48,358 nt of DNA, from assembly GCA_904397815.1 (NCBI GenBank), contig CAJFOT010000082.1:1-48358 (forward strand). The letters run 5' to 3'. This DNA comes from Candidatus Paralachnospira sangeri. Lineage in GTDB: Bacteria > Bacillota > Clostridia > Lachnospirales > Lachnospiraceae. Below are positions 1 through 7,222 of this stretch, in pieces. Position numbers and translations under genes: made by a program. The number at the start of each line of letters is the position of its first letter. Within the stretch, counting starts at the first letter, position 1. The notes below the pieces were generated by a model. It saw only the letters and a program-made list of their open reading frames with translations. It searched no databases and was not told the DNA's origin.

Positions 1-147
1 AATAGAAATATCTGGACAAGCCAATCCTCTTTCCCATTTTGAAACAGCTTTATCGGTAAGCTGTAGTTTGTCTGCGAGTTCTTGCTGGGTCATGCCTTTT
101 TCTTTCCGAAGTTTGAAAATTAAAGTACCAACATTTTCTGTATTCAA
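1..147 (-). CDS. XRE-family HTH regulator, N-terminal part (runs off window)
   Basis: The first 49 codons on the minus strand encode a Cro/C1-type helix-turn-helix: a KLRKEKGMTQQELADKL helix pair followed by the recognition segment TDKAVSKWERG, the usual XRE signature. The start is a TTG at 145-147, preceded by GGAGGG with a 6-nt spacer, which decides the start because no ATG is in a suitable place. The gene continues beyond position 1, so length and C-terminal domain are unknown. A good sigma-A promoter and a TAAACC-N3-GGTTTA palindrome lie upstream, suggesting autoregulation (inference). Confidence 0.85.
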   Translation of the reverse strand, partial: MNTENVGTLIFKLRKEKGMTQQELADKLQLTDKAVSKWERGLACPDISI

Positions 148-219
148 TGTGATCCCTCCTTTTGGCATCAGCATAGCAAATCTACGGGTTTAGTCCAATG
201 AACAGTTGGGGGAATTTGC

Positions 220-234
220 TAAACCAATGGTTTA
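220..234. promoter_or_regulatory. Palindrome TAAACC-AAT-GGTTTA, candidate operator
   Basis: This is a perfect 6+6 inverted repeat between the promoter at 252-280 and the XRE start. A second GGTTTA half-site lies at 187-192. The position in the leader of a regulator gene suggests an operator for the XRE protein. Binding is inferred. Confidence 0.4.
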
Positions 235-251
235 CCCGGCTACTGAATATA

Positions 252-280
252 ATTTTATTATATCTCAAACACAAAGTCAA
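252..280 (-). promoter_or_regulatory. Sigma-A promoter for the partial XRE gene
   Basis: On the minus strand TTGACT (275-280), a 17-nt spacer and TAAAAT (252-257) form a near-consensus promoter reading toward the TTG start at 147. The leader would be about 100 nt. Confidence 0.7.
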
Positions 281-306
281 ATGACAGCATTTCAGCTGGC
301 TCTTTG

Positions 307-741
307 TTTTCGTTCAGCGGCCAGTATCCAGAACCGTCGGACGAAAATAAAATCCATACATTTCATCAGGCCGGTCAGCAACCTTATGTTTTTGTTCTTT
401 ACGTAGCCAGTATGCAGGCATCAAGAGGCGCAGCAGAACGCCGGGTTCGGACCGCCCTGTCCCTTAACGTCCATGTGGAGGCCTGTTTATAAATTCTTAG
501 CGGGCAGACAGCCCCTTTTCCAGGCGAATGCAGGCGATCAACGCCTGCATGAGAGATTTTCGTGAGGAAAAAGTATCAGACTTTTTCCGAACATAAAATC
601 GGTCCTGGAAAAGGGCCTGCCTGGCTGCTTAGAATTTATTCAGGCCGGGAACAAAGGCGTTAAGGGGCAGGGCTGTCCGAATCCGGCGTTCTGCTGCGGT
701 TCCTGATGCCGTCCGGGCTGCGTAAACCCTCCGAACGAAAA
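307..741 (-). repeat. Dispersed giant palindromic element, copy 1 (core 429-698)
   Basis: The core is an almost fully self-complementary 270-nt unit. Outer arms 429-469 and 658-698 pair at 38 of 41 positions. Inside, on the minus strand, come TTGTTCCCGG (645-654), two hairpins with loops CTGAT (575-579) and TTGAT, then an AATTTATA segment pairing back with the AATAAATT side. The same motif order occurs at 16.6, 47.8 and 48.2 kb with different stem sequences. A 3' module with two GCCAGTAT sites (320-329 and 406-415) follows the core. TTTTCGTTC (307-315) and its complement (733-741) bound the whole unit like short terminal inverted repeats. It starts about 10 nt after the stop codon of the histidine kinase and is co-oriented with it. 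Together with the XRE leader it fills the gene-free stretch 148-750; I see no coding gene there. Confidence 0.85.
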
Positions 742-750
742 TATTGCTTT

Positions 751-1656
751 TTATGTCAGCGGCAGATAAACGGAAAAGAGTGAGCCTTTCCCTTTTTCGG
801 AGGATACTGTGATATATCCCTTCTGGGCCTGGAGGATTTCCCGGGCCAGGTAGAGGCCGATGCCGACGCCGGGCAGGGAGGCGGTCTGGGGGCTCCGGTA
901 GAAGCGGCTGAAGATCTGGCTGATATCTTCTCTGGCGATTCCGATGCCGGTGTCGGCCACATCGATCCGCAGATAGAAGGAGTAGGCCTCTGCATGAAGG
1001 GAGACGGTGCCTCCCGGCTCTGTATATTTGATGCTGTTGTCGACGATATTGCCCAGGGCTTCGGAGGTCCATTTCAGATCAAAACAGGCGGACAGCTCTG
1101 TGTCGGGGATCAGCAGGCGGATTTCTTTTTCCTCACTTTTTTTCCCATATTCCTGCCATACAGCCTGAAACAGCAGGGAGACAGGGGTGGGGCGGGGCGT
1201 GACGGAGATGATTCCGCTCTCCATCCGTGACAGTTTTACCAGGGACTGAATCAGAAAATCCAGCTTTTCGGTCTGTTCCTTTATGGTCTGGATTTCTTCC
1301 CGGCAGCTGCCGCTGTTTTCCTCCAGCAGTTCAGCGTACAGCTTCAGGTTTGAGACAGGAGTCAGGGTCTGATGGGCGATATCAGAGATCAGCCGCTGGA
1401 TGGCGGATTTCTGGCTTTTATGGTCAGATTCGGACAGCAGGCTGTCCTCCAGGCAGCGTTTCAGGCTGTTTTCCAGGGCTGAAAAACGGCTCTCGGATAT
1501 TTCCTGCCGTTCCAGACAGCCACGGGATGCCTGATCCACCATTTTCTGCAGACGGTTCAGCAGCAGTTTTTCCCGGCGCCGGAACCACAGGAACCAGAAC
1601 AGGCCGGCGGCGAGAATGGAAAAAAGGAGCCATAACAGGGGATAGGAGGGCATGGC
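751..1656 (-). CDS. Sensor histidine kinase (HisKA/HATPase_c)
   Basis: A 301-aa membrane sensor kinase. One N-terminal hydrophobic segment (about residues 5-24) ends in FRRRE, so the protein has little or no extracellular sensor. The dimerisation/phosphoacceptor motif DIAHQTLTP gives His94. The ATPase domain shows the N box (GNIVDNSIKYT), G1 (DTGIGI) and G2 (GVGIGLYL). The ATG at 1654-1656 is preferred over longer frames because it lies 4 nt after the stop of the response regulator gene, implying translational coupling. The ligand is unknown, and no obvious target gene sits beside the pair. Palindromic element copy 1 begins directly after its stop. Confidence 0.88.
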   Translation of the reverse strand, partial: AMPSYPLLWLLFSILAAGLFWFLWFRRREKLLLNRLQKMVDQASRGCLERQEISESRFSALENSLKRCLEDSLLSESDHKSQKSAIQRLISDIAHQTLTPVSNLKLYAELLEENSGSCREEIQTIKEQTEKLDFLIQSLVKLSRMESGIISVTPRPTPVSLLFQAVWQEYGKKSEEKEIRLLIPDTELSACFDLKWTSEALGNIVDNSIKYTEPGGTVSLHAEAYSFYLRIDVADTGIGIAREDISQIFSRFYRSPQTASLPGVGIGLYLAREILQAQKGYITVSSEKGKGSLFSVYLPLT

Positions 1657-1660
1657 CGGG

Positions 1661-2356
1661 TCACCATCCTTCCTGCCGCAGGCGCCAGCTGTAGCCGATG
1701 CTGTATATGGTTTTGATATAGACGGGAGCGGAGGGGTCATCCTCCAGCTTATTCCGCAGCCGCTTTACTGCCACAGTCAGGGCATGTTCATCCACATATT
1801 GGGTTTCCTCCTGCCAGACCAGATCGATCAGGCGGCTTCTGGAAACGGTGGCGCCCTGATTGTCGCATAATACCTGCAGCAGCTTTTGCTCGGTTTTGCT
1901 CAGTTCGATCGGGTGGCCGTCTTTATAAAAGCGCATGTGATGAAAATCAAACTGAAAGGGGCCGGCGCAGTAGGCAGAGCCGGGGGTCTGGCTCCGGTCC
2001 CGCAGCTGGACAGCTACTCTGGCCCGCAGCACCATCAGGCTGAAAGGCTTGGTGATGTAGTCATTGGCGCCTGCCCCCAGACCTGCTACTACGTCCAGTT
2101 CCATGCTGTTTACGGTAATCAGGATGATGGGTGTCTGGTTCTGATCCCGGCGCAGCTCCCGCACCAGGTCGATGCCGCTGCCGTCAGGCAGGTTGACATC
2201 CAGAAGGATCAGAGACAGCTGCTGCTGCCGGATCACCTGCCGGGCCTCCGCGAGGGTCCGGCACTGGAAAAAGAAATAATCCTCTCCCTTCAGGGCCAGG
2301 CGGATGCCGTGATTCAGTTTTTCATCATCTTCTGTAATTAAAATCTGATATTTCAT
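1661..2356 (-). CDS. OmpR-family response regulator
   Basis: A 231-aa transcription factor and partner of the downstream kinase. The receiver domain has acidic residues TEDDE near the N terminus, phosphoacceptor Asp53 in LLDVNLPDGSG and Lys103 in ITKPF. The C-terminal winged helix (about residues 125-228) ends with the typical VKRLRNKLEDD...TIYSIGYSWRL pattern. The ATG lacks a recognisable Shine-Dalgarno and sits only 7 nt after a TATACT -10 box, so the mRNA may be leaderless. The regulon cannot be read from the sequence. Confidence 0.92.
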   Translation of the reverse strand: MKYQILITEDDEKLNHGIRLALKGEDYFFFQCRTLAEARQVIRQQQLSLILLDVNLPDGSGIDLVRELRRDQNQTPIILITVNSMELDVVAGLGAGANDYITKPFSLMVLRARVAVQLRDRSQTPGSAYCAGPFQFDFHHMRFYKDGHPIELSKTEQKLLQVLCDNQGATVSRSRLIDLVWQEETQYVDEHALTVAVKRLRNKLEDDPSAPVYIKTIYSIGYSWRLRQEGW

Positions 2357-2363
2357 ACAATAC

Positions 2364-2392
2364 AGTATACCCTATAGCGGGATTTTCGGAAA
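2364..2392 (-). promoter_or_regulatory. Promoter for response regulator/kinase, possibly leaderless
   Basis: On the minus strand a TATACT -10 box (2364-2369) follows a weak -35 (TTTCCG, 2387-2392) at 17 nt. The start ATG (2354-2356) begins 7 nt past the -10, so transcription would start at or next to the A of ATG. No ribosome site precedes the ATG. Confidence 0.45.
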
Positions 2393-2407
2393 GAGGTTTC
2401 TCGTACA

Positions 2408-2436
2408 TTGACAGATATATTTTTATGTGGTATATT
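2408..2436 (+). promoter_or_regulatory. Strong sigma-A promoter (TTGACA-N17-TATATT)
   Basis: A consensus -35 at 2408-2413, a 17-nt spacer and TATATT at 2431-2436 lie upstream of the membrane protein/XRE pair, with AAAGGAGG just before the ATG at 2480. Confidence 0.8.
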
Positions 2437-2479
2437 TATCACAAAATATGAGAAATACATCACAAAAAGGAGGATGTGT

Positions 2480-2845
2480 ATGGAACGGAATAAGAAACGA
2501 ATTAATTATCTGGGCTTTTTGTCCCTTCTGTCGCTGATTGCAGTGCTGGGTATCCGGCATCCTGGTTCCGGACTGTTTGGCTTTTTTGGTTTTTTCTATT
2601 ATGTCCGTTATTTCTGGGTTGTGCCTGATGAACTTTTTCTGCTGAATGTCAGGAAGTCTGCGTCCGCTGCTTTTATGGCAGAGATGGTTTTCCTGGTGCC
2701 TTTTATGTTTATCTGTGCGGCCATATACGGTGTTCCGGCGGCGGTTCCTATGGCGTTTGGTCTGAGCTTCTGCGTGTGTATCCTGTCCTTTACGGTGTCA
2801 TTGACGGTATGGGAATGGAGAGAACGGAGAGGAGCATCGGAATGA
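2480..2845 (+). CDS. Small membrane protein, DUF3796-like
   Basis: A 121-aa protein. It has a short basic N terminus (MERNKKR), a first hydrophobic helix, an aromatic GFFGFFYYVRYFWV segment, the motif PDELFLLNVRKSA, and two further hydrophobic helices up to a charged C terminus, giving three or four membrane spans. The FGFF...RYFW...PDEL pattern matches what I recall of the Firmicute DUF3796 family, commonly encoded beside a small XRE regulator. The ATG at 2480 is chosen because AAAGGAGG precedes it by 7 nt; an ATG two codons earlier overlaps that site. Its stop overlaps the next gene (ATGA), so the two are co-translated. The molecular function is unknown. Confidence 0.7.
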   Translation: MERNKKRINYLGFLSLLSLIAVLGIRHPGSGLFGFFGFFYYVRYFWVVPDELFLLNVRKSASAAFMAEMVFLVPFMFICAAIYGVPAAVPMAFGLSFCVCILSFTVSLTVWEWRERRGASE

Positions 2846-3039
2846 TTCGGAACCGGATCAGGGAATACCGGGCCCGGTACGGGATGAGTCAGGAAGATCT
2901 GGCAAAGTTGGCAGGCGTCCGCCGGGAAACCATCGGAAATCTGGAAAAAGGAAAGTACAATCCTTCCCTGGTTCTGGCCTGGAATATCGCGAAAGTGTTT
3001 CAGGTGCCCATTGAGGAGATCTTCACAGTGGAGGACTAG
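2842..3039 (+). CDS. Small XRE-type regulator (HTH only)
   Basis: A 65-aa single-domain helix-turn-helix protein. NRIREYRARYGMSQEDLAKL is followed by the recognition helix RRETIGNLEKGKYNPSL and the PIEEIFTVED tail typical of this mini-XRE family, which often accompanies small membrane proteins. The start ATG overlaps the upstream stop (ATGA) and has AGGAG 7 nt before it; longer frames back to 2776 lie inside the preceding gene. It probably represses its own promoter at 2408-2436 (inference). Confidence 0.88.
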   Translation: MIRNRIREYRARYGMSQEDLAKLAGVRRETIGNLEKGKYNPSLVLAWNIAKVFQVPIEEIFTVED

Positions 3040-3076
3040 CGCACTGTCAGTCTGGCATGTGCCCGGTTGCATCATA

Positions 3077-3105
3077 TTGCGCAGGCTCTGGTTTTGTGCT
3101 ACACT
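3077..3105 (+). promoter_or_regulatory. Promoter of the lar-trp*-paaK-ior cluster
   Basis: TTGCGC (3077-3082), a 17-nt spacer and TACACT (3100-3105) preceded by TGC (extended -10 character) lie about 80 nt upstream of larB. It is the only good promoter I see before the 8-kb co-directional gene run. Confidence 0.6.
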
Positions 3106-3186
3106 TATTTGTAAATTTTGTTAATATCGGAAAGAACTCAGAAAGAGAGAATCTGCTGATACGACATATAGAAGGGAATGAGATGC

Positions 3187-3963
3187 ATGGACGTGAAAAA
3201 GTTGCTGACACAGGTGCAGAATCATGAGATTTCGCTGGATGAGGCGGAGGAGCAGTTAAAGACCCTCCCCTATGAGGATCTGGGCTTTGCGAAGCTGGAT
3301 CATCACCGCCAGCTGCGGTCAGGCTTTGGGGAAGTGGTATTCTGCAGCGGAAAGGCAGACGACCATCTGGTGAAGATTTATCAGACCTTTGCGGATAAGA
3401 ACATTGATGTGATGGGAACCAGGGCGACCCAGCGGCAGTATGAGCTGGTGAAGGAACAGGTGCCGGACGCGGTGTATGATCCGCTGTCCCGGATTCTGAA
3501 AGTGGAGCGTCAGAAAAAAGAAAGAATCGGCTGCGTGGCGGTGTGCACCGGCGGGACGGCGGATGTCCCGGTGGCGGAGGAAGCGGCTCAGACAGCGGAG
3601 TTTTTCGGCAGCAATGTGATGCGGATTTATGATGTGGGTGTGGCCGGCATTCACCGTCTTCTGGCGAATGTGGACCGGATCTGGAAGGCAAACTGTGTGA
3701 TCGCGGTGGCCGGCATGGAGGGGGCCCTGGGCAGCGTGATGGCCGGGCTGGCGGAGGCGCCGGTGATTGCGGTGCCCACCTCTGTGGGGTACGGCGCCAA
3801 TTTCGGCGGAGTATCCGCCCTGCTGTCCATGCTGAATTCCTGTGCCAACGGGATTTCCGTGGTCAATATTGACAATGGCTATGGGGCCGGCTATATCGCG
3901 ACCCAGATTAACCGTCTGGCGGTTCATGGAAACACAAAGGATGAAAGCCATGAGCAGCCGTGA
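3187..3963 (+). CDS. larB: LarB, pyridinium-3,5-biscarboxylate mononucleotide synthase
   Basis: A 258-aa enzyme of nickel-pincer nucleotide (NPN) synthesis. In established biochemistry LarB carboxylates nicotinate adenine dinucleotide and hydrolyses its phosphoanhydride to give P2CMN. The sequence shows the LarB/PurE-like C-terminal half: CTGGTADVPVAEEAA, an AGMEGALGSVMAGL loop, PTSVGYGANFGG and a C-terminal GYGAGYIATQI, all strongly conserved in LarB. The ATG at 3187 is preferred over the one at 3178 because GAAGGGA directly abuts the latter. It overlaps larC2 by 14 nt. A lactate racemase gene (larA) is not in the window, so the client enzyme of the cofactor is unknown. Confidence 0.93.
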   Translation: MDVKKLLTQVQNHEISLDEAEEQLKTLPYEDLGFAKLDHHRQLRSGFGEVVFCSGKADDHLVKIYQTFADKNIDVMGTRATQRQYELVKEQVPDAVYDPLSRILKVERQKKERIGCVAVCTGGTADVPVAEEAAQTAEFFGSNVMRIYDVGVAGIHRLLANVDRIWKANCVIAVAGMEGALGSVMAGLAEAPVIAVPTSVGYGANFGGVSALLSMLNSCANGISVVNIDNGYGAGYIATQINRLAVHGNTKDESHEQP

Positions 3964-4582
3964 GAAAGAGCGGTCAGGGATGTCCGGCCTGCCAGGTCAG
4001 AATCCGGAGCAGAGTGTTGATCAGGAAATGAATGTGGAAGTGCGCTACACAGCCGGAGGCTCCGCAGACGGATACGGGACGGCAGAAGGCCGGGACAGCG
4101 GCAGCCCGGAGACGGACAGTGTCTGGATGCTGGAGTGCAATGTGGACGACTGCGGCGGCGAGGCGCTGGGATATGTGATGGAGCTGCTGTTTGACCAGGG
4201 AGCCAGGGATGTCTGGTTTTCCCCTATTTTTATGAAGAAGAACCGGCCGGCTTATACCCTTCATGTGATATGTAAAGAGGCAGAGCGGGAGGAGCTGGAG
4301 AATATTATTTTCTCCGGCACAACCACCATCGGCATCCGCAGGGTTCTCATGGAACGGACGGTACTGAAGCGGTTTTTCCTGGAAGCGGATACCTGTCTGG
4401 GCCGGGGAACTGTGAAGATGTGCCGGCACCAGGGCAGGGTCTATGCTTACCCGGAATATGAGAGTGTCAAAAAGCTGGCGTCAGAAAACGGAACAGACTA
4501 CCAGACCGTCTATCATCTGCTGAAGGAAGCGGCTGTCAGACAGCTGGAAGAGAAAGAGAAAAGAGAGGAAACCAATGGTTGA
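3950..4582 (+). CDS. larC2: LarC C-terminal domain protein (LarC2) without LarC1
   Basis: A 210-aa protein. Residues 1-55 are low-complexity and polar. Residues 60-200 match the C-terminal domain of the nickel-insertion cyclometallase LarC: LECNVDDCGGEALGYVM, FSPIFMKKNRPAYTLHV, a TTTIGIRR loop and ERTVLKRFF. In characterised LarC this domain carries the CTP-binding oligomer core, while LarC1 precedes it. No LarC1-like sequence is found in any frame between larB and this gene, so either LarC1 is encoded elsewhere or the domain works alone. The start at 3950 is used because AAAGG lies 9 nt upstream, while the in-frame ATG at 3941 abuts it. It overlaps larB (14 nt) and larE (8 nt), so translation is coupled. 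Confidence 0.82.
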   Translation: MSSREKERSGMSGLPGQNPEQSVDQEMNVEVRYTAGGSADGYGTAEGRDSGSPETDSVWMLECNVDDCGGEALGYVMELLFDQGARDVWFSPIFMKKNRPAYTLHVICKEAEREELENIIFSGTTTIGIRRVLMERTVLKRFFLEADTCLGRGTVKMCRHQGRVYAYPEYESVKKLASENGTDYQTVYHLLKEAAVRQLEEKEKREETNG

Positions 4583-5399
4583 CTGGAATCAGATAAAAGA
4601 AGAAATCCGGCGGATTGCCAGGCAGGATGTGTGCCTGGCTTTTTCCGGGGGTGTGGACAGCAGTATTCTGCTGAAACTCCTCTGCGACGCGGCCGGTCAG
4701 GAGGGCAGCCGGGTTTATGCGGTGACCTTCCAGACCAGGCTTCATTCCCCTGTGGATCTGGAGACTGCCAGAAAGGTGGCAGAGGAAACCGGCGCCGTTC
4801 ACTGCGTGCTGGAGGTGGACGAGTCGGAAAATGAGGCAATCCTGTATAATCCGGTGGACCGGTGCTATCTGTGCAAAAAATATCTGTTCTCCCGGCTGAT
4901 TCAGTTCGGGAAGGAACATGGCGTACAGGTATTTCTGGACGGCACCAATGCGGATGACCTGCATGTATACCGGCCCGGTATCCGGGCATTGCGGGAGCTG
5001 GGCATCAGAAGCCCGCTGGCAGAGCTGGGCATTACAAAGGAGCAGGTGCGGGAGATGGCGGCTGCTCTGGGACTGTCTGTGGCCTCCCGGCCTTCCGCCC
5101 CCTGTCTGGCTACCCGGATTCCCTATGGGACGCGGCTGGATTTCCAGCTGTTTGAGCGGATCGACCAGGGGGAAACGTTCCTGAAAGAACTGGGCTTTCC
5201 GACGGTCAGGCTGCGGGTTCATCAGGATATTGTCAGGATTGAGGTGCCGGCGGAACAGATCGGCCTGCTGGCGGCGAAAAAGGACGCGGTGGTCAGCCGC
5301 CTGAAGGAACTGGGCTTTGTATATATCACGGTTGACCTGGAGGGCTTCCGGTCGGGAAGTATGGATATTTATGTCAATCGGGATGAAAGTGCTCTTTAA
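4575..5399 (+). CDS. larE: LarE, ATP-dependent sulfur insertase
   Basis: A 274-aa PP-loop protein that adenylates P2CMN carboxylates and converts them to thiocarboxylates in NPN synthesis. The ATP-pyrophosphatase loop is FSGGVDSS (residues 23-30). Three cysteines stand at family positions: Cys97 and Cys100 in DRCYLCKK, and Cys177 in SAPCLATRIPYG, the counterpart of the sacrificial Cys176 of the Lactobacillus enzyme. The CX2C plus third Cys suggests the iron-sulfur-dependent LarE type rather than the sacrificial-cysteine type (inference). The ATG overlaps larC2 by 8 nt and follows GAGAGG. Confidence 0.93.
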   Translation: MVDWNQIKEEIRRIARQDVCLAFSGGVDSSILLKLLCDAAGQEGSRVYAVTFQTRLHSPVDLETARKVAEETGAVHCVLEVDESENEAILYNPVDRCYLCKKYLFSRLIQFGKEHGVQVFLDGTNADDLHVYRPGIRALRELGIRSPLAELGITKEQVREMAAALGLSVASRPSAPCLATRIPYGTRLDFQLFERIDQGETFLKELGFPTVRLRVHQDIVRIEVPAEQIGLLAAKKDAVVSRLKELGFVYITVDLEGFRSGSMDIYVNRDESAL

Positions 5400-5457
5400 A
5401 AAAATATATCAGTTCCATTGCTGAACTGTTACAAAAAAGGAAAAGGAAATCAGACAA

Positions 5458-6531
5458 ATGCAGAAAGGGTATTTTGGAACCTTTGGCGGCCGTTATGTGC
5501 CGGAGGCAGTGATGAGCCAGCTGTTTGCGCTGGAATGTGAGTGGGAGCTGATTCAGAGTGATCAGTGTTTCTGGGATGCTTTTAATCATTACCGGGCAGA
5601 CTATATGGGCGGTGAGAGCCCTCTCTGGCTGGCGGACAATCTGTCAGAAGAGGCAGGCGGGAAAATTTATCTGAAACGGGGCGATGGAAACGAGACAGCT
5701 ATGATGGGGCCTGCCTTGGGTCAGATTCTGATGTGGAAACGGATCGGCTATCATAAGATTGTGGCGGAGACAGGCCGGGGCTGCTGGGGTGAGGCGGTGG
5801 CCCGGGCGGCTGCAGTCATGAATATGGAGTGCATTTTGTATACATCCTGCCCCGAACAGCAGGAAAAGGTGCTGGAACGGCTGGGCGCCCGGGTAATGGC
5901 TGCGAAGGCAGGAGTTTTTCAGGAAACGCTGGCATACTGGGCAGCCCATTCCCAGGACACGGCAATGGTGATGACCGGGGACTGGGGGCCTTATCCTTAT
6001 ACAGAGGCGGTTTCCGCTTTCCAGAAGGTGACCGGGGAGGAACTGAAAGGGCAGCTGCTCCGGAAGGAAAACCATCTGCCGAAGGTGCTGGCTGCCGGTG
6101 TGCGGACGGAAAATGTGCTGGCAGGGCTGTACGCTCCCTTTTTTGAGGAGCCGGATGTAAAACTGTACGGCGCTGAGTATAGCCCGGAAGGCGAAGTGCA
6201 GGACAGCCGCCGGGCAGGAATCGGAGGCGGTATGAAAACTCTGGGTGTCTGTGATGGATGGCAGGGATTCCGGTTTGACCGTATCCCCGGGGAAAATGAG
6301 CCGGTACTGGGCCCTGAACTGGCGTATCAGTCTGCGCAGGGGCGTATCAGTCTGGCGCAGGTGAGCCGGGAGGCGGCAGAACGGGCAGAAAAACTGGCGG
6401 CCAGAACAGAAGGGCTGACAGTGTCCGGGGCGGATGCCTGCGGTCTGGCCCTGGCGCTGGAACAGGCCGGAAATCTGGATGGCGAGGAATATATTACGGT
6501 GTTTTTGAACCAGAGGGAGGTACTGCTGTGA
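5458..6531 (+). CDS. Degenerate tryptophan synthase beta-like protein (pseudoenzyme)
   Basis: An intact 357-aa ORF collinear with TrpB: FGGRYVPEAVM near the N terminus, GGESPLWLADNL, IYLKRGDG, GQILMWKRIGYHKIVAETG, GDWGPYPYTEAVSAFQ and LGPELAYQSAQGRIS. The catalytic parts are gone. The GAHK.N segment carrying the PLP Schiff-base lysine is replaced by NETAMMGP (79-86), two residues short and without Lys. The GGGSNA phosphate loop reads GVRTEN (214-219). The ESAHAL segment reads SGADACGL. The final SGRGDKD is missing. The AETG glutamate is retained (E104). Family TrpB is about 390-400 aa. The reading frame is clean, so decay has not destroyed the ORF; this looks like a maintained non-catalytic paralogue. 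The start follows AAAAGGAAAT, 58 nt after larE. Confidence 0.8.
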   Translation: MQKGYFGTFGGRYVPEAVMSQLFALECEWELIQSDQCFWDAFNHYRADYMGGESPLWLADNLSEEAGGKIYLKRGDGNETAMMGPALGQILMWKRIGYHKIVAETGRGCWGEAVARAAAVMNMECILYTSCPEQQEKVLERLGARVMAAKAGVFQETLAYWAAHSQDTAMVMTGDWGPYPYTEAVSAFQKVTGEELKGQLLRKENHLPKVLAAGVRTENVLAGLYAPFFEEPDVKLYGAEYSPEGEVQDSRRAGIGGGMKTLGVCDGWQGFRFDRIPGENEPVLGPELAYQSAQGRISLAQVSREAAERAEKLAARTEGLTVSGADACGLALALEQAGNLDGEEYITVFLNQREVLL

Positions 6532-7187
6532 ACAGGATTGAACAGGTTTTCCGGAAAAGTGAGAATCAGAAAAAACCGGTGACAGTACACTGTGTGACAG
6601 CCGGGCTTCACACACCGCCTGCAGGACTGGCCAGGCGGATGGAGGCGGCAGGCGGAATCTGGGAACTGAGGGGAAGGATGGACGCAGAGGCGCTGTGCCG
6701 TCTTGCCGGCAGTCTGCGAAGGCAAATGCAAGATGAGGTTCCGCTGATACTGTCTCTTTCCTTTCATCAGATTTTCATCTGCGGACTGGAACATTTCACA
6801 GATCTTTGCACTGAGGCCGGAGTGGACGGTGTCCGGGTGCCTGATCTGCCAATGGAAGAGCAGCCTCAGCTGAAGGTATATCTGCTGAAGAAAGGAGCGC
6901 CGAAACTGATTCAGGAGATCTGCCCCCAGTCAGGGGACAGAATACCGGACATCACAGCCTATGCACAGGGGTATGTATATTGTACCGCAGACCCGGCGCT
7001 GTGGACCAGCCGGGAGGAATACGGAAATCCGCTTTTATTCTTTCTGTACGCTGCAGAGGCTGTCTGTCCTGTGCCGCTGATCCTGGACTTTCCAAAAGGT
7101 GAAGAAAAATGGCTGTCTGCCTGCCTAAAGACAGCTGCCGGCATGACGGTAAAGGAAGATATTGCGGTTCCCGCTTTATTCTGCTAA
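6528..7187 (+). CDS. Degenerate tryptophan synthase alpha-like protein (pseudoenzyme)
   Basis: A 219-aa ORF (TrpA is about 265 aa). Homology is visible in the opening MNRIEQVFRK, in VTAGLHTP (for YITAGDP) and in GVDGVRVPDLPMEE (for GVDGxxVPDLPxEE). The ELGxPFSDPxADGP loop, which holds the two catalytic acids, is reduced to WELRGRMDAE. The C-terminal glycine-rich phosphate-binding loop is absent. A GTG start overlaps the beta-like stop (GTGA) with GGGAGG 9 nt upstream, as in true trpBA pairs, so stoichiometric expression is probably preserved. Pairing of two decayed subunits with intact frames argues for a shared non-tryptophan-synthase role. The function is unknown. Confidence 0.72.
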   Translation: MNRIEQVFRKSENQKKPVTVHCVTAGLHTPPAGLARRMEAAGGIWELRGRMDAEALCRLAGSLRRQMQDEVPLILSLSFHQIFICGLEHFTDLCTEAGVDGVRVPDLPMEEQPQLKVYLLKKGAPKLIQEICPQSGDRIPDITAYAQGYVYCTADPALWTSREEYGNPLLFFLYAAEAVCPVPLILDFPKGEEKWLSACLKTAAGMTVKEDIAVPALFC

Positions 7188-7222
7188 AATATTATGCAGA
7201 AATAACAATGGAGGAAAACGTC

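Noticed and set aside
206-492. Small plus-strand ORFs at 206-406 and 304-492
   Set aside because: They lie across the palindromic element copy 1, lack ribosome sites and encode no recognisable protein.
3047-3950. A frameshifted larC1 upstream of or within larB
   Set aside because: All three plus frames here give only LarB or short unrelated peptides; no LarC1 N-terminal motif is seen.
5458-7187. Calling the pair functional trpB and trpA
   Set aside because: The PLP lysine, phosphate loop and catalytic acids are missing, so tryptophan synthase activity is not supported.
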